From contig NZ_CP061305.1 in NCBI RefSeq assembly GCF_018687755.1, positions 1,115,099-1,179,098 on the forward strand: a DNA stretch of 64,000 bases, in the 5' to 3' direction. Source of the stretch: Polynucleobacter sp. JS-Mosq-20-D10 (GTDB lineage Bacteria; Pseudomonadota; Gammaproteobacteria; Burkholderiales; Burkholderiaceae). Below are positions 33,032-43,073 of this stretch, piece by piece (the first letter of the stretch is position 1; each line of letters opens with the position of its first letter). The notes beneath the pieces were generated by a model. It saw only the letters and a list, made by a program, of their open reading frames with translations, was not told the origin of the DNA and did not search any database. Position numbers and translations under genes: made by a program.

Positions 33032-35728
33032 TCAAACCGTCATTGGGTTTGGCTTGGTGGTATCGATGCCGTACTTCTTAATCGCTTCGGCTAGTACTTG
33101 ACGATCAATCTGGTTAGCATCTACCAAAGAGCGTAAAGCCGTCAACACAACCCAGCGACGATCTACTTCAAAGAAATCGCGTAATTTTTCACGAGTATCG
33201 GAACGTCCAAAACCATCCGTGCCCAATACCTCGAAGCGACGACCCATATGCTGGATAGCTGGACGAATTTGCTCGGCAAATAAACGGACATAGTCAGTTG
33301 CAGCGATGATTGGGCCTGCAGTATCTTTGAGACATTTTTCAACGTGAGATAAGGCTGGCGCTGCAGTTAGGTTCAGCAGATTGTTGCGGTGGACTGCATT
33401 CCAATCACGGCCTAACTCAGTGAAGCTTGGGCAGCCCCATAAATCAGAAGCGACACCCCAATCTTTGTGCAAGATTTCAGCGGCCTCAATGACTTCACGG
33501 AAGATGGTTCCAGAACCTAAAAGTTGTACACGCAATTTCGCAGTGGCATTACCAACCGACTTAAGTTTGTACATACCCTTAATAATGTCTTGCTCTGCAC
33601 CTTTTGGCATGGCTGGATGAGCGTAGTTTTCATTCATCAGGGTGATGTAGTAGTACACATCTTCTTGTTCAGCCAGCATGCGGCGCATACCATCTTGAAT
33701 TACTACAGCTACCTCGAATGAGAATGAAGGGTCGTAGCTAATGCAGTTTGGAATTGCGGCGCTCCAAACTTGACTATGACCATCTTCGTGCTGAAGACCT
33801 TCACCATTCAAAGTAGTTCTACCGGCAGTACCGCCCAATAAGAATCCACGACTACGCATATCACCAGCTGCCCAACAGAGGTCGCCAATGCGTTGGAAAC
33901 CGAACATGGAATAGAAGATGTAAAAAGGCAACATCGGCACGCCATGGGTTGAGTATGAAGTGGCAGCAGCAATCCAGTCGCACATACCGCCTGCTTCATT
34001 AATACCTTCTTGCAAAATCTGACCGGTCTTATCCTCTTTATAGAACATCAATTGATCATGATCTTCTGGGGTGTAAAGCTGGCCTAGCTGATTCCAAATG
34101 CCTAATTGACGGAACATGCCCTCCATACCAAAGGTGCGTGACTCATCTGGAACAATCGGAACAACTCGCTTACCCAAAACCTTATCGCGCACAATGGTAT
34201 TTAAAATGCGAACAAAAGCCATCGTTGTGGAAATCTCACGGCCATCGGTAGTTGCCTCTAGCAATGGTGCAAATACCTCAAGTGCAGGAACAGGCAAGCT
34301 CTCAGCCTTCATACGACGCTGTGGCAAGTAACCACCCAACTCTTGACGCCGAGCTTTCATGTACTCAAGCTCTGGACTTCCTTCAGCAAATTTCACTAAA
34401 GGCATTTCATCTAGCTGCTCATCTTTTACAGGGATCTCAAAACGATCGCGAAAACGACGAACATCATCTGCGTTCATCTTCTTCGCTTGGTGGGCAATAT
34501 TCATCGCCTCACCCGAGCCCCCCATGCCATAACCTTTAATAGTATGAGCCAAGATAACGGTTGGCTGGTCCTTGTGATTTATAGCCGAATGAAAAGCGGC
34601 AAATACTTTATGGGGATCATGACCACCACGATTGAGCTGCCAAATCTCATCATCACTCCAGTCACTGACCAATGACTTTAACTCGGGTGTATTGAAGACG
34701 ATTTCGCGTACGTAGGCACCACTCTTGGCTTTCATAGTCTGGTATTCACCATCGACGATCTGACCAAGTCGCTGCATCAAGATGCCCTTTTTATCGCGAG
34801 CGAACAAAGCATCCCAATGACCGCCCCACACTACCTTGATTACATTCCAACCGGCGCCGCGGAACTCACCTTCGAGCTCTTGAATAATTTTGCCGTTACC
34901 ACGAACGGGTCCATCAAGGCGTTGTAAGTTGCAGTTCACTACGAAAATCAGGTTGTCTAATTTTTCACGGCCAGCCATGCCAATAGCGTCAAGTGATTCT
35001 GGTTCATCAGTTTCACCATCGCCGAGGAAGGCCCAAACTTTTCTACCTTCCGCCTTGATGAATCCACGATCCTGCATGTAGCGCATAAAGCGTGCTTGAT
35101 AAATAGCCATAATGGGTCCAAGACCCATCGAGACCGTTGGGAACTGCCAGAAATCTGGCATCAACCAAGGGTGTGGATAGCTAGAGATACCTTTGCCGCC
35201 CACTTCTTGACGGAAATTATTCAGCTGCTCATCCGACAAGCGACCGAGCATGTAGGCACGGGCATACACGCCTGGGGCAGAATGTCCTTGAACAAATATC
35301 AGATCGCCGCCATGCTCTGGGGAAGGGGCATGCCAGAAATGGTTAAAGCCGACGTCATACAGAGTTGCGGCCGACTGGAAAGAAGAAATATGGCCGCCAA
35401 CGTTGGTATCTTTATTGGCGCGCAGCACCATAGCCATCGCGTTCCAGCGTGTATATGAACGAATGCGGTGCTCGACATTTTGATCACCTGGTAGACGTGC
35501 TTGCTGCTCTACAGGGATTGTGTTGATGTAGGGAGTTTCAGCATGAAAAGGTTGATCAACTCCATTCACACGAGCATGCGAAATTTGCTGATCAATCAGA
35601 TAGGCAGCACGCTCTGGGCCTTCATTCCGAATAACACCATCGAGGGCCTGCAACCACTCTTGGGTTTCGCCTGGATCCGCGTCCTGTTGTCCTGCGCTAC
35701 CCAAAATTTGTTCTGGAACCGCTGCCAT
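33032..35728 (-). CDS. aceE: Pyruvate dehydrogenase E1 component
   Basis: An 898-residue homodimeric-type E1 that decarboxylates pyruvate with thiamine diphosphate and acetylates the E2 lipoyl group. The ThDP motif is FLGDGETDEPESLDAIGMAGREKLDNLIFVVNCNLQ. Other family signatures include SSYPHPWLMPDFWQFPTVSMGLGP, IKGYGMGGSGEAMNIAHQAKKM and PFYIFYSMFGFQRIGDL. A strong GGAGG lies six bases before the ATG. It is the first gene of the PDH operon, head to head with a sensor kinase gene. Confidence 0.97.
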   Translation of the reverse strand: MAAVPEQILGSAGQQDADPGETQEWLQALDGVIRNEGPERAAYLIDQQISHARVNGVDQPFHAETPYINTIPVEQQARLPGDQNVEHRIRSYTRWNAMAMVLRANKDTNVGGHISSFQSAATLYDVGFNHFWHAPSPEHGGDLIFVQGHSAPGVYARAYMLGRLSDEQLNNFRQEVGGKGISSYPHPWLMPDFWQFPTVSMGLGPIMAIYQARFMRYMQDRGFIKAEGRKVWAFLGDGETDEPESLDAIGMAGREKLDNLIFVVNCNLQRLDGPVRGNGKIIQELEGEFRGAGWNVIKVVWGGHWDALFARDKKGILMQRLGQIVDGEYQTMKAKSGAYVREIVFNTPELKSLVSDWSDDEIWQLNRGGHDPHKVFAAFHSAINHKDQPTVILAHTIKGYGMGGSGEAMNIAHQAKKMNADDVRRFRDRFEIPVKDEQLDEMPLVKFAEGSPELEYMKARRQELGGYLPQRRMKAESLPVPALEVFAPLLEATTDGREISTTMAFVRILNTIVRDKVLGKRVVPIVPDESRTFGMEGMFRQLGIWNQLGQLYTPEDHDQLMFYKEDKTGQILQEGINEAGGMCDWIAAATSYSTHGVPMLPFYIFYSMFGFQRIGDLCWAAGDMRSRGFLLGGTAGRTTLNGEGLQHEDGHSQVWSAAIPNCISYDPSFSFEVAVVIQDGMRRMLAEQEDVYYYITLMNENYAHPAMPKGAEQDIIKGMYKLKSVGNATAKLRVQLLGSGTIFREVIEAAEILHKDWGVASDLWGCPSFTELGRDWNAVHRNNLLNLTAAPALSHVEKCLKDTAGPIIAATDYVRLFAEQIRPAIQHMGRRFEVLGTDGFGRSDTREKLRDFFEVDRRWVVLTALRSLVDANQIDRQVLAEAIKKYGIDTTKPNPMTV

Positions 35729-35779
35729 AAACTGCCTCCATTTGTCACATCGTTTTTATTGATTCACTCTATAGCCAAT

Positions 35780-35808
35780 ATTCTAGGAAGGTCTATGGGT
35801 GTAAACAA
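35780..35808 (-). promoter_or_regulatory. Candidate promoter of aceE-aceF-lpdA
   Basis: On the minus strand, TTGTTT (35808-35803), 17-nt spacer, TAGAAT (35785-35780), about 50 nt before the aceE ATG. The -10 matches 5 of 6, the -35 only 3 of 6. Confidence 0.4.
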
Positions 35809-35816
35809 GCAATTTT

Positions 35817-35847
35817 CCACATAATGATAATATTTCTTACTATGTGG
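35817..35847. repeat. Inverted repeat in the aceE / sensor-kinase divergent region
   Basis: CCACATA (35817-35823) and TATGTGG (35841-35847), perfect 7-bp arms with a 17-nt AT-rich spacer, just upstream of the candidate aceE -35 box and about 85 nt before the kinase start. It is a possible operator, for example for the response regulator encoded nearby, but no binding family can be named from the sequence. Confidence 0.45.
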
Positions 35848-35930
35848 TATTTTGTTGCATCGCACTCAAATGCACTAAAAAGTTAGATGTGCTGAGAATG
35901 CCTATCTATAGGGCAAAATAAGCCAATTAC

Positions 35931-38465
35931 ATGAAAAAAATAGCGTTTTCAATCTGGCAACTAAAACCTGTGAAATGGTTCCGTCGAATACGGGGATTTA
36001 AGCTTGTCTACACGCCATTAATAGCCATTGTGCTGTTTACTGTTGTTATGGGGGTCATTATGGGCACCCTACAACTGCAAGAAAAGAGCCAGCAAGAAGC
36101 TGCACTATTTAGAGAGCTCTCTTTTGCAAAGCAACGCATCCAATTACGTTTTGCAAACAATACCGATGTATTGCAATCCATTGGAAGGGATTATGTCAGC
36201 GCTGGAGATTCCGCAAAGTTAAAAGATAACGTGATTATTCAGGCAGAAAATCTTCTGCAAAGCAATCATGAAATAGCGCAAATTGCTTGGATTAATGAAA
36301 CGGATCAGAGTCTATGGAAAATTCCTACGGACAACTTAAAAACGGACTGGTTTAATAAAGCAAATAATGCAGTACCAATAAACCAAGCCCTGAAAAAAAC
36401 GCTGGAACTCAGCACTGCAACAAATAGACCCGCCTTCAGTCAGTTTATTACCATTGAAGTTCCAAGCGACGAAGTGGTGTCAAAAGAAATTCGTAATGTG
36501 TTTTGGCAAGCTGTTCCACAGATGTCTGGTAGCGAAATTAAAGGTATGGTGGCTGTGCTATATACAACACAGGGTCTACTTGAAATGATCCCTGGCGAGC
36601 TCAAGGGTCAATATCGATTTACTTTAATTACGGATGACGACAAGATACTAGCAATCTCATCTGATAAAAATACACCAAAGCGTGCATTTAGCAATCAAAC
36701 TAGTTTGGATATTGGGGTTCTCAGTCCAAACCTGAGTCTGCGCATTGACACCTACCCGCCAGCCACGAATTTAACTTTTAGAATGTTAATAGGCGTGGTG
36801 TTGGGTTTGAGTGCATTTGTGATTTGGAGCTTATGGTCCGTTCTCAGACAGATGCAGGTTAGGCAAGAAGCTGAAGCAAATCTTCGAGCAGAAACCAATT
36901 TCCGTAGTGCGATGGAAAATTCCACTCCAGTTGGAATCCGTGCGCATGACATGAATAGAGTGATTACTTATGTGAATCCAGCATTTTGTGAGATGACAGG
37001 GTGGTCTGCGGAAGAGCTCATCGGACTGAGCCCCCCTTTTGCTTTCTGGCCCGAAGGTCAGAAAAATGAGCTGACCGACAAAATGAATAAGGCCCTCGAA
37101 ATAACACTGAATGAAGAAAGGAAAATTGGAATTGAAGGCTCAATTCTTCACAGGGATGGATCAGTCATGCAGACACGGACATTTATCGCACCCCTCGTAA
37201 ATGAAAAGGGTCAGCAAACTGGCTGGGTAACTTCATTAATTGATATCTCAGAACCTAAGAAAATTCGAGAAGAATTAGCAGCTTCACAAGAGCGATTTGT
37301 TGCCGTATTGGAGGGGCTTGATGCAGCAGTTTCGGTAGTGTCAAATGAGAATGGTGAGCTATTATTTACAAATCGCTTCTATCGTGAACGCTTTGGTAAT
37401 ACTGCCAAGGGTCACTTTGAATTAGCTGGTAGCGATATCAACGACAACATAATGCAAAGTCTGTCTGAAGACTCCGGTGATAAGAAAGCCGAAACTATTT
37501 CACCCCCACCACTGTTCCAAGAAACTGAATCAAAAGAAATTCAATTGCTAGATAAGGCGTCGGAAATCTCAAAATGGTATGAAGTTCGCAGACGTAATGT
37601 CCCATGGGTAGATGGTCACTTGGCACAATTATTAATTGCCACGGATATCACGCTTCGCGTTGAAGCTGACGACTTAGCACGACAACAAGAAGAGCGGATG
37701 CAATTTACTAGCCGTTTAACAACCATGGGCGAAATGGCCTCTTCCTTAGCCCATGAATTAAATCAACCGCTTGCTGCAATTTCGAACTATTGCATGGGTG
37801 TAGCGAAGCGCTTACAGGGTCATCTTGACCCTGCCTTACAAAAAGATATTATTCCGGCACTAGAAAAGGCATCTGATCAGGCTCATCGCGCTGGCACGAT
37901 CATTCAGCGTATTAAAGGCTTTGTAAAACGTAGTGAACCCCAAAGAAAGTCTTGCGACATTACTGGAATTATTCATGATGCCGTTGGATTGGTGGAAATT
38001 GATGCCCATCGCCATCGCTTGAGTATTAGCACTGAAATTGCTGAAAATCTCCCTGCGGTCGACTTAGATCCAGTTTTAATTCTGCAGGTCTTGGTCAATC
38101 TCCTGAAAAACTCTCTGGATAGTCTAAGGGAGTTTTATCCCCTTTCCTCGCGCTGGTCGGCTCCACCTGTAAGGATTTCAGCGGATTTAGACACCAGCAC
38201 CTTCCCCGCCATGTTGCGCATTCAGGTGAGGGACGCGGGTGGCGGAATCGAAAAATCAGTGATTGAACGCATGTTTGAGCCCTTTTTCAGCACCAAAAGT
38301 GACGGCATGGGCATGGGTCTGAACATTTGCAGATCTGTCATTGAGTCCCATCAGGGCCGTCTTTGGGCAACAAATCTGATGGATGCTGAACATACTAAGC
38401 TGTCAGGCTGCACCTTTACAATATTATTACCTTTAGAGTCTCCGGGCTCTCAGGACACTATTTAA
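35931..38465 (+). CDS. Membrane PAS-domain sensor histidine kinase
   Basis: An 844-residue kinase. One membrane helix lies at about residues 27-46, then a roughly 235-residue periplasmic sensor region and a second helix at about 283-305. Two PAS domains follow (about 325-440 and 455-580), the second degenerate. A HisKA domain has the phosphorylated His608 (SSLAHELNQPLAAISNY), and the HATPase_c domain has DAGGGIEKSVIERMFEPFFSTKSDGMGMGLNICRSVIESHQG. The HELNQPLAAI type matches FixL/DctB/TtrS-like kinases. It pairs with the response regulator 37 nt downstream. The signal is unknown; head-to-head position with aceE suggests a link to pyruvate or redox metabolism. Confidence 0.9.
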   Translation: MKKIAFSIWQLKPVKWFRRIRGFKLVYTPLIAIVLFTVVMGVIMGTLQLQEKSQQEAALFRELSFAKQRIQLRFANNTDVLQSIGRDYVSAGDSAKLKDNVIIQAENLLQSNHEIAQIAWINETDQSLWKIPTDNLKTDWFNKANNAVPINQALKKTLELSTATNRPAFSQFITIEVPSDEVVSKEIRNVFWQAVPQMSGSEIKGMVAVLYTTQGLLEMIPGELKGQYRFTLITDDDKILAISSDKNTPKRAFSNQTSLDIGVLSPNLSLRIDTYPPATNLTFRMLIGVVLGLSAFVIWSLWSVLRQMQVRQEAEANLRAETNFRSAMENSTPVGIRAHDMNRVITYVNPAFCEMTGWSAEELIGLSPPFAFWPEGQKNELTDKMNKALEITLNEERKIGIEGSILHRDGSVMQTRTFIAPLVNEKGQQTGWVTSLIDISEPKKIREELAASQERFVAVLEGLDAAVSVVSNENGELLFTNRFYRERFGNTAKGHFELAGSDINDNIMQSLSEDSGDKKAETISPPPLFQETESKEIQLLDKASEISKWYEVRRRNVPWVDGHLAQLLIATDITLRVEADDLARQQEERMQFTSRLTTMGEMASSLAHELNQPLAAISNYCMGVAKRLQGHLDPALQKDIIPALEKASDQAHRAGTIIQRIKGFVKRSEPQRKSCDITGIIHDAVGLVEIDAHRHRLSISTEIAENLPAVDLDPVLILQVLVNLLKNSLDSLREFYPLSSRWSAPPVRISADLDTSTFPAMLRIQVRDAGGGIEKSVIERMFEPFFSTKSDGMGMGLNICRSVIESHQGRLWATNLMDAEHTKLSGCTFTILLPLESPGSQDTI

Positions 38466-38502
38466 TTGATGTATTTTTTTAGGTTTATCTGCGAGAGCTA
38501 AT

Positions 38503-39150
38503 ATGAATATCAGTGCTGCTACCAAATCCAATCAAGCGGAAGTAGTTTATGTTGTAGATGACGATGAGGCAGTTCGCGACTCCCTCACTTGGCTACTCGA
38601 AAGTAATGGTTATGTTGTTCGCTGTCATGCAAGTGCTGAGCGTTTCTTGCAATCACTACAAAGCACCGATAAGTCAACCATCTCTTGCGCAATCCTGGAT
38701 GTGCGTATGTCCGGCATGTCAGGCCTTGAATTACAAGAGCGCCTGATTAGTGAAAACCTACCCATGCCAGTTGCTTTCATTACTGGTCACGGCGATGTGT
38801 CGATGGCAGTTTCTACTATGAAGCGTGGTGCGGTGGACTTTATCGAAAAACCATTTAAAGAAAATGATCTCTGCGGCTTAGTAGATCGAATGCTTGGAAA
38901 AGCGCGGATTGATTACTCCCAAGCAAGTCAGCGCAAAGTAACCCAGAGCCTTTTAAGTAAACTCACTGGGCGTGAGCGCCAAGTGCTCGAGCGAATCGTA
39001 GCAGGTCGTTTAAATAAACAAATCGCAGATGACCTGAGCATCTCCATCAAAACTGTAGAGGCGCATCGCGCCAATATTATGGAAAAGCTCAACGTCAATA
39101 CCGTTGCAGATCTTCTCCGTCTTGCCCTTTCTGATCCACAACCCAATTAA
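38503..39150 (+). CDS. FixJ/NarL-type response regulator
   Basis: A 215-residue regulator. The receiver domain (about 12-125) has acidic pocket VVDDDEAVRDSL, phosphoacceptor Asp66 (CAILDVRMSGMSGLEL), the ITGHGDVSMAVSTMKRGAVDFIEKPF switch region and conserved Lys. The LuxR-type HTH (about 148-210) reads LTGRERQVLERIVAGRLNKQIADDLSISIKTVEAHRANIMEKL. It belongs to the FixJ/TtrR group that activates sigma-70 promoters. It is cotranscribed with the kinase and followed 5 nt later by folD. Confidence 0.93.
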   Translation: MNISAATKSNQAEVVYVVDDDEAVRDSLTWLLESNGYVVRCHASAERFLQSLQSTDKSTISCAILDVRMSGMSGLELQERLISENLPMPVAFITGHGDVSMAVSTMKRGAVDFIEKPFKENDLCGLVDRMLGKARIDYSQASQRKVTQSLLSKLTGRERQVLERIVAGRLNKQIADDLSISIKTVEAHRANIMEKLNVNTVADLLRLALSDPQPN

Positions 39151-39155
39151 TTTTT

Positions 39156-40013
39156 ATGCCTGCACAGCTACTCGATGGCGTCGCCCTATCCAAAAAAATA
39201 CGAACTGAAATTGCTGCTCGTGGAGCAATCGTTACCGCCAAAGGTGTTAGACCAGGTTTGGCAGTGATCGTTGTTGGCGAAAATCCTGCTAGCCAGGTTT
39301 ATGTCAGAAACAAAGTGAAAGCTTGTGAAGATGTTGGTTTCCACTCTGTGCTTGAGCGCTATTCCGTCGAGTTAGGCGAAGAAGAATTACTAGCTCGCAT
39401 TGCCACTCTCAATGCTGATCCGGCTATCCACGGAATCTTAGTTCAACTACCGCTTCCTGAGCACATTGCTGCCGAGCGTGTACTTGAAGCAATTGCACCC
39501 GCAAAAGATGTGGATGGGTTTCACGTAGCCAATGCCGGCGCCTTAATGGTGGGTCAACCAGAATTTAAGCCATGTACTCCTTATGGATGCATGAAGATTC
39601 TAGAGAGTATTGAATATCCGATTCGTGGTGCTCGTGCTGTGATCGTGGGAGCCTCTAATATTGTTGGCAAACCGATGGCGATGCTCTTGTTACAGGCAGG
39701 TGCGACAGTTACTATTTGTAATAGCAAGACTCGTGACTTGGCGCATCATACTAAGGATGCCGATATTTTGGTGGTTGCCACTGGCAAGCCGAAAATGATT
39801 ACCGGCGACATGGTCAAAAATGGTGCCGTAGTCATTGACGTGGGCATTAATCGTATGCCTGATGGGAAACTCTGTGGCGACGTTGATTTTGATGCCGTTC
39901 AATATGTTGCCGGTTGGATCACTCCAGTGCCAGGTGGCGTAGGCCCCATGACCATCACCATGCTTCTGATGAACACCCTAGAGGCAGCAGAAAAAGCAGC
40001 AAAACTGACTTAA
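39156..40013 (+). CDS. folD: Methylenetetrahydrofolate dehydrogenase/cyclohydrolase
   Basis: Bifunctional enzyme interconverting 5,10-methylene-, 5,10-methenyl- and 10-formyl-tetrahydrofolate with NADP. The 285-residue protein has the substrate motif VGENPASQVYVRNKVKACEDVG with the catalytic Lys of YVRNK, GILVQLPLP, KDVDGFHVANAG, the NADP-binding GASNIVGKPMAMLLL and the C-terminal TPVPGGVGPMTITMLLMNT. It starts 5 nt after the response-regulator gene, so it shares that transcript. Confidence 0.97.
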   Translation: MPAQLLDGVALSKKIRTEIAARGAIVTAKGVRPGLAVIVVGENPASQVYVRNKVKACEDVGFHSVLERYSVELGEEELLARIATLNADPAIHGILVQLPLPEHIAAERVLEAIAPAKDVDGFHVANAGALMVGQPEFKPCTPYGCMKILESIEYPIRGARAVIVGASNIVGKPMAMLLLQAGATVTICNSKTRDLAHHTKDADILVVATGKPKMITGDMVKNGAVVIDVGINRMPDGKLCGDVDFDAVQYVAGWITPVPGGVGPMTITMLLMNTLEAAEKAAKLT

Positions 40014-40084
40014 TAGACGTCTTCACTTGAGGTTGTTTTAGGGCCTGATTAGCAAAAGTTTCTGTCGTCCATTAAGCTATAGGG

Positions 40085-42217
40085 ATGACTAGATCAATCA
40101 CATCAAAGCCTTCTCCCGAACTCCAGAAAAATCCACTCATTGCATTCGGTAGAGGTATTTGTGCCTACTCCGAGGTAAAGCCATCTGATATTGCGCCAGC
40201 AATCGACTTCCTTCTGCAGGAGGCGCAATCTGCAGTGGATCATGCAGTAGACCCGGTCACCCCTGCAAACTGGAATGATTTGGTAGAACCCCTAGAGGAT
40301 GCAACTGAATCTTTAAGTAGATCTTGGGGAGTGATTTCTCATCTCAACAGCGTTGCAGATAATCCTGAGCTCAGAGCAGTTTATGGCGAGATGATGCCTA
40401 AAGTCACTGCCTTCTTTTCAAGCTTGGGACAAAATCTCGCACTGTATGAAAAGTTTAAAGCTCTAAGTCAAGGTAGCGACTTTACAAAACTCAATTTCGC
40501 CCAGAAAAAAGTGATTGAAAACTCATTAAGAGACTTTCGTCTTGGTGGCGCAGAGCTGAGTGATGCTGATAAGCCGCGCTTCGCAGAGATTCAAGATGAA
40601 CAAGCAATGTTAGGGAAAGCTTTCTCCGACCATGTTTTAGATGCCACTGATGAATTTATTCATCTCATTACCGATCATGCTGAGTTGGCTGGATTGCCTG
40701 AGGATGCCATTGCCGCTGCAGCCGATCTTGCCCAACAGAAGAATATTCAAGGCTGGGCATTTTCACTGCACTTCCCTTCCTATTACCCAGTAATGCAGTA
40801 CTCCGAGAACCAGTCACTCCGTCGCCAAATGTATGAGGCCTATGTCACTCGAGCTTCTGAGCTAGGACCTCAATACTCTCAAGGCAAACTCGAATGGGAT
40901 AATACACAAAACATACTTGAGCAGTTAAAGCTGCGCGATGAAGAAGCACGTATGCTGGGTTTCAAAAACTATGCCGCCCTGAGCTTGGCTCCAAAAATGG
41001 CAAGCAGTGTTAAAGAAGTCGATACCTTCTTAACGAATTTTGCTCAAAAGGCAAAACCTTTTGCACAAAAGGATTGGCAGGAACTTTTGTTATTCGCCAA
41101 GACTGAACTGTCTATTGTTGATGGATTAGAGCCATGGGATATTGCCTATGCTTCCGAGAGATTGAAGCAAGAGCGCTATTCCTTCTCTGAAAATGAGCTG
41201 AAACAGTACTTCCCCTTACCTAAAGTCTTAGAGGGCTTGTTTGGCGTTATTCAAACCTTATTTGGCGTGAAGATTGAAAAGGCTGATCTGCCAACTTGGC
41301 ATGCTGATGTACAGTCCTTCTCAGTCAAAAATGCTGCTGACAACACAGTGGCCTATTTTTATCTGGATCCCTACGCGAGGTCAGGCAAACGTGGTGGAGC
41401 CTGGATGGACGATGCGCGCGGTCGTCGTGAATTACCTAATGGAGAAATCCAGATACCAGTAGCGTATCTAGTCTGCAACTTTGCACCTCCTGTAAAAGTA
41501 AATGGTGTGTTGCGCCAACCAACAATTACTCATGATGATGTAATCACACTCTTTCATGAGAGTGGTCATGGCCTACATCATCTATTAACGCAAGTTAGTG
41601 CATTAGGCGTATCCGGTATCAATGGTGTTGAGTGGGATGCCGTAGAGCTACCAAGCCAGTTCATGGAAAACTTCTGCTGGGAATGGGAGGTTTTAGAAAA
41701 AATGACAGCGCATGCTGAAACTGGAAAATCACTGCCTCGTGAATTATTTGAAAAAATACTTGCTGCCAAGAATTTTCAAAATGGCTATATGACTTTGCGA
41801 CAGGTTGTAATGTCTCTAACTGATTGGCGTCTGCATGCTAGCTTTGATCCAAAAAACTTCCAAGGTCAATCTGCGCTCGATCTGTCCAGAAACATTGCAG
41901 ATCAATTTAATGTCATACCGCAGGCATCTATCTCTCGCTGGATAAATGCATTTAGCCATATTTTTGCTGGTGGCTATGCTGCTGGTTACTATAGCTATAA
42001 ATGGGCAGAAGTACTTTCTGCCGATGTCTACTCTGCTTTTGAAGAAGCGGCAAAACTGACTGGTAGCGTCCTTGATGAAAAAACGGGTATACGCTATCGC
42101 CAAGAGATTCTGGAGGTAGGTGGTAGCCGCCCCGCTGCTGAATCATTTAAGGCATTTAGAGGTCGCGAGCCCAGCATCGATGCCCTGCTTCGTCACGGCG
42201 GCTTAGTGACTCAGTAA
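40085..42217 (+). CDS. prlC: Oligopeptidase A
   Basis: A 710-residue M3 zinc metallopeptidase that degrades cytosolic oligopeptides, including cleaved signal peptides. The zinc-binding motif is LFHESGHGLHHLL (HExxH), with the downstream glutamate region and the family C-terminal segments (SHIFAGGYAAGYYSYKWAEVLSADVYSAFEE). Start ATG at 40085 follows CTATAGGG with little room for a standard ribosome binding site. It ends 10 nt from the convergent xthA stop. Confidence 0.95.
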   Translation: MTRSITSKPSPELQKNPLIAFGRGICAYSEVKPSDIAPAIDFLLQEAQSAVDHAVDPVTPANWNDLVEPLEDATESLSRSWGVISHLNSVADNPELRAVYGEMMPKVTAFFSSLGQNLALYEKFKALSQGSDFTKLNFAQKKVIENSLRDFRLGGAELSDADKPRFAEIQDEQAMLGKAFSDHVLDATDEFIHLITDHAELAGLPEDAIAAAADLAQQKNIQGWAFSLHFPSYYPVMQYSENQSLRRQMYEAYVTRASELGPQYSQGKLEWDNTQNILEQLKLRDEEARMLGFKNYAALSLAPKMASSVKEVDTFLTNFAQKAKPFAQKDWQELLLFAKTELSIVDGLEPWDIAYASERLKQERYSFSENELKQYFPLPKVLEGLFGVIQTLFGVKIEKADLPTWHADVQSFSVKNAADNTVAYFYLDPYARSGKRGGAWMDDARGRRELPNGEIQIPVAYLVCNFAPPVKVNGVLRQPTITHDDVITLFHESGHGLHHLLTQVSALGVSGINGVEWDAVELPSQFMENFCWEWEVLEKMTAHAETGKSLPRELFEKILAAKNFQNGYMTLRQVVMSLTDWRLHASFDPKNFQGQSALDLSRNIADQFNVIPQASISRWINAFSHIFAGGYAAGYYSYKWAEVLSADVYSAFEEAAKLTGSVLDEKTGIRYRQEILEVGGSRPAAESFKAFRGREPSIDALLRHGGLVTQ

Positions 42218-42227
42218 AGGTAAGGAT

Positions 42228-43073
42228 CTAAGCTTTTATTTCTGCAATGACTGGGGCATGATCCGAAGGCTGCTCCCAAGTGCGCGGCTCTTTATCGATG
42301 ATGCTTGAGTTGCACTTTTCTTTTAAGGCATCGCTCAGGAGAATGTGGTCAATTCGCATACCGGCGTTTCTTCTGAAACCCATCATGCGGTAATCCCACC
42401 AGCTAAACGACTTGGGTGCTTGCTCAAACATTCGGAAAGAGTCTGTCAAGCCTAATTCCACTAGCTGCTGGAAGGCCTTACGTTCCTCTGGAGAAACTAG
42501 GTTTTGCCCAATCCATTTTGAGGGATCATGAACGTCGACATCACTTGGTGCGATATTGAAGTCACCCAGAAGGGCTAAGCGGCTATTCTGAGTTAATTCT
42601 TCTCTTAGCCAATTTTCCAGCGCTTTAAGCCAGCCTAGTTTGTAAACAAACTTATCACTATCGGGCGATTGTCCATTAGGGAAGTATGCTGATACTAGGC
42701 GAATAGGCTGCATTCCCTTAAAACAGACTGTGGCCGCTAAGATGCGTTGTTGCTCATCTGTATTAGCCGGAATATTTCTCACTGGCTTTAGAAAAGTAGT
42801 GTCATGATCCGTAGCAATAGGCGCTAACGCTGCTTTTCGAACAATAATAGCTACACCGTTATAGGTTTTTTGCCCAGCAGCAATACTGAGATATCCCGCC
42901 TCTTCAAGCTCTTGATGCGGGTACTTATCATCAGTCAGCTTGAGCTCCTGAAGACAGAGCGCATCAATAGGTGTTTTTGCACGCTCATGATCTTGCAACC
43001 ACTTGAGTACTTGGGGCAAGCGCACCTTCAGAGAATTCACATTCCAGGCAGCTATTCTGATTAAATCAGTCAT
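42228..43073 (-). CDS. xthA: Exodeoxyribonuclease III
   Basis: A 281-residue AP endonuclease/3'-5' exonuclease of base-excision repair. It has motifs IAAWNVNSLKVRLPQVLKWL, the metal ligand in CLQELKLTDDKYP, YNGVAIIVRK, LLGDFNIAPSDVDVHDP and the C-terminal RIDHILLSDAL and PSDHAPVIAEI. Its ATG lies inside the last codons of ntrC with an 8-nt overlap, so it is translated as the distal gene of glnA-ntrB-ntrC. Confidence 0.95.
   Translation of the reverse strand: MTDLIRIAAWNVNSLKVRLPQVLKWLQDHERAKTPIDALCLQELKLTDDKYPHQELEEAGYLSIAAGQKTYNGVAIIVRKAALAPIATDHDTTFLKPVRNIPANTDEQQRILAATVCFKGMQPIRLVSAYFPNGQSPDSDKFVYKLGWLKALENWLREELTQNSRLALLGDFNIAPSDVDVHDPSKWIGQNLVSPEERKAFQQLVELGLTDSFRMFEQAPKSFSWWDYRMMGFRRNAGMRIDHILLSDALKEKCNSSIIDKEPRTWEQPSDHAPVIAEIKA

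Noticed and set aside
40077..40085. TATAGG as -10 box of prlC
   Set aside because: It ends one base before the ATG, which would put the start site inside the gene; probably coincidence or part of a weak ribosome binding site.
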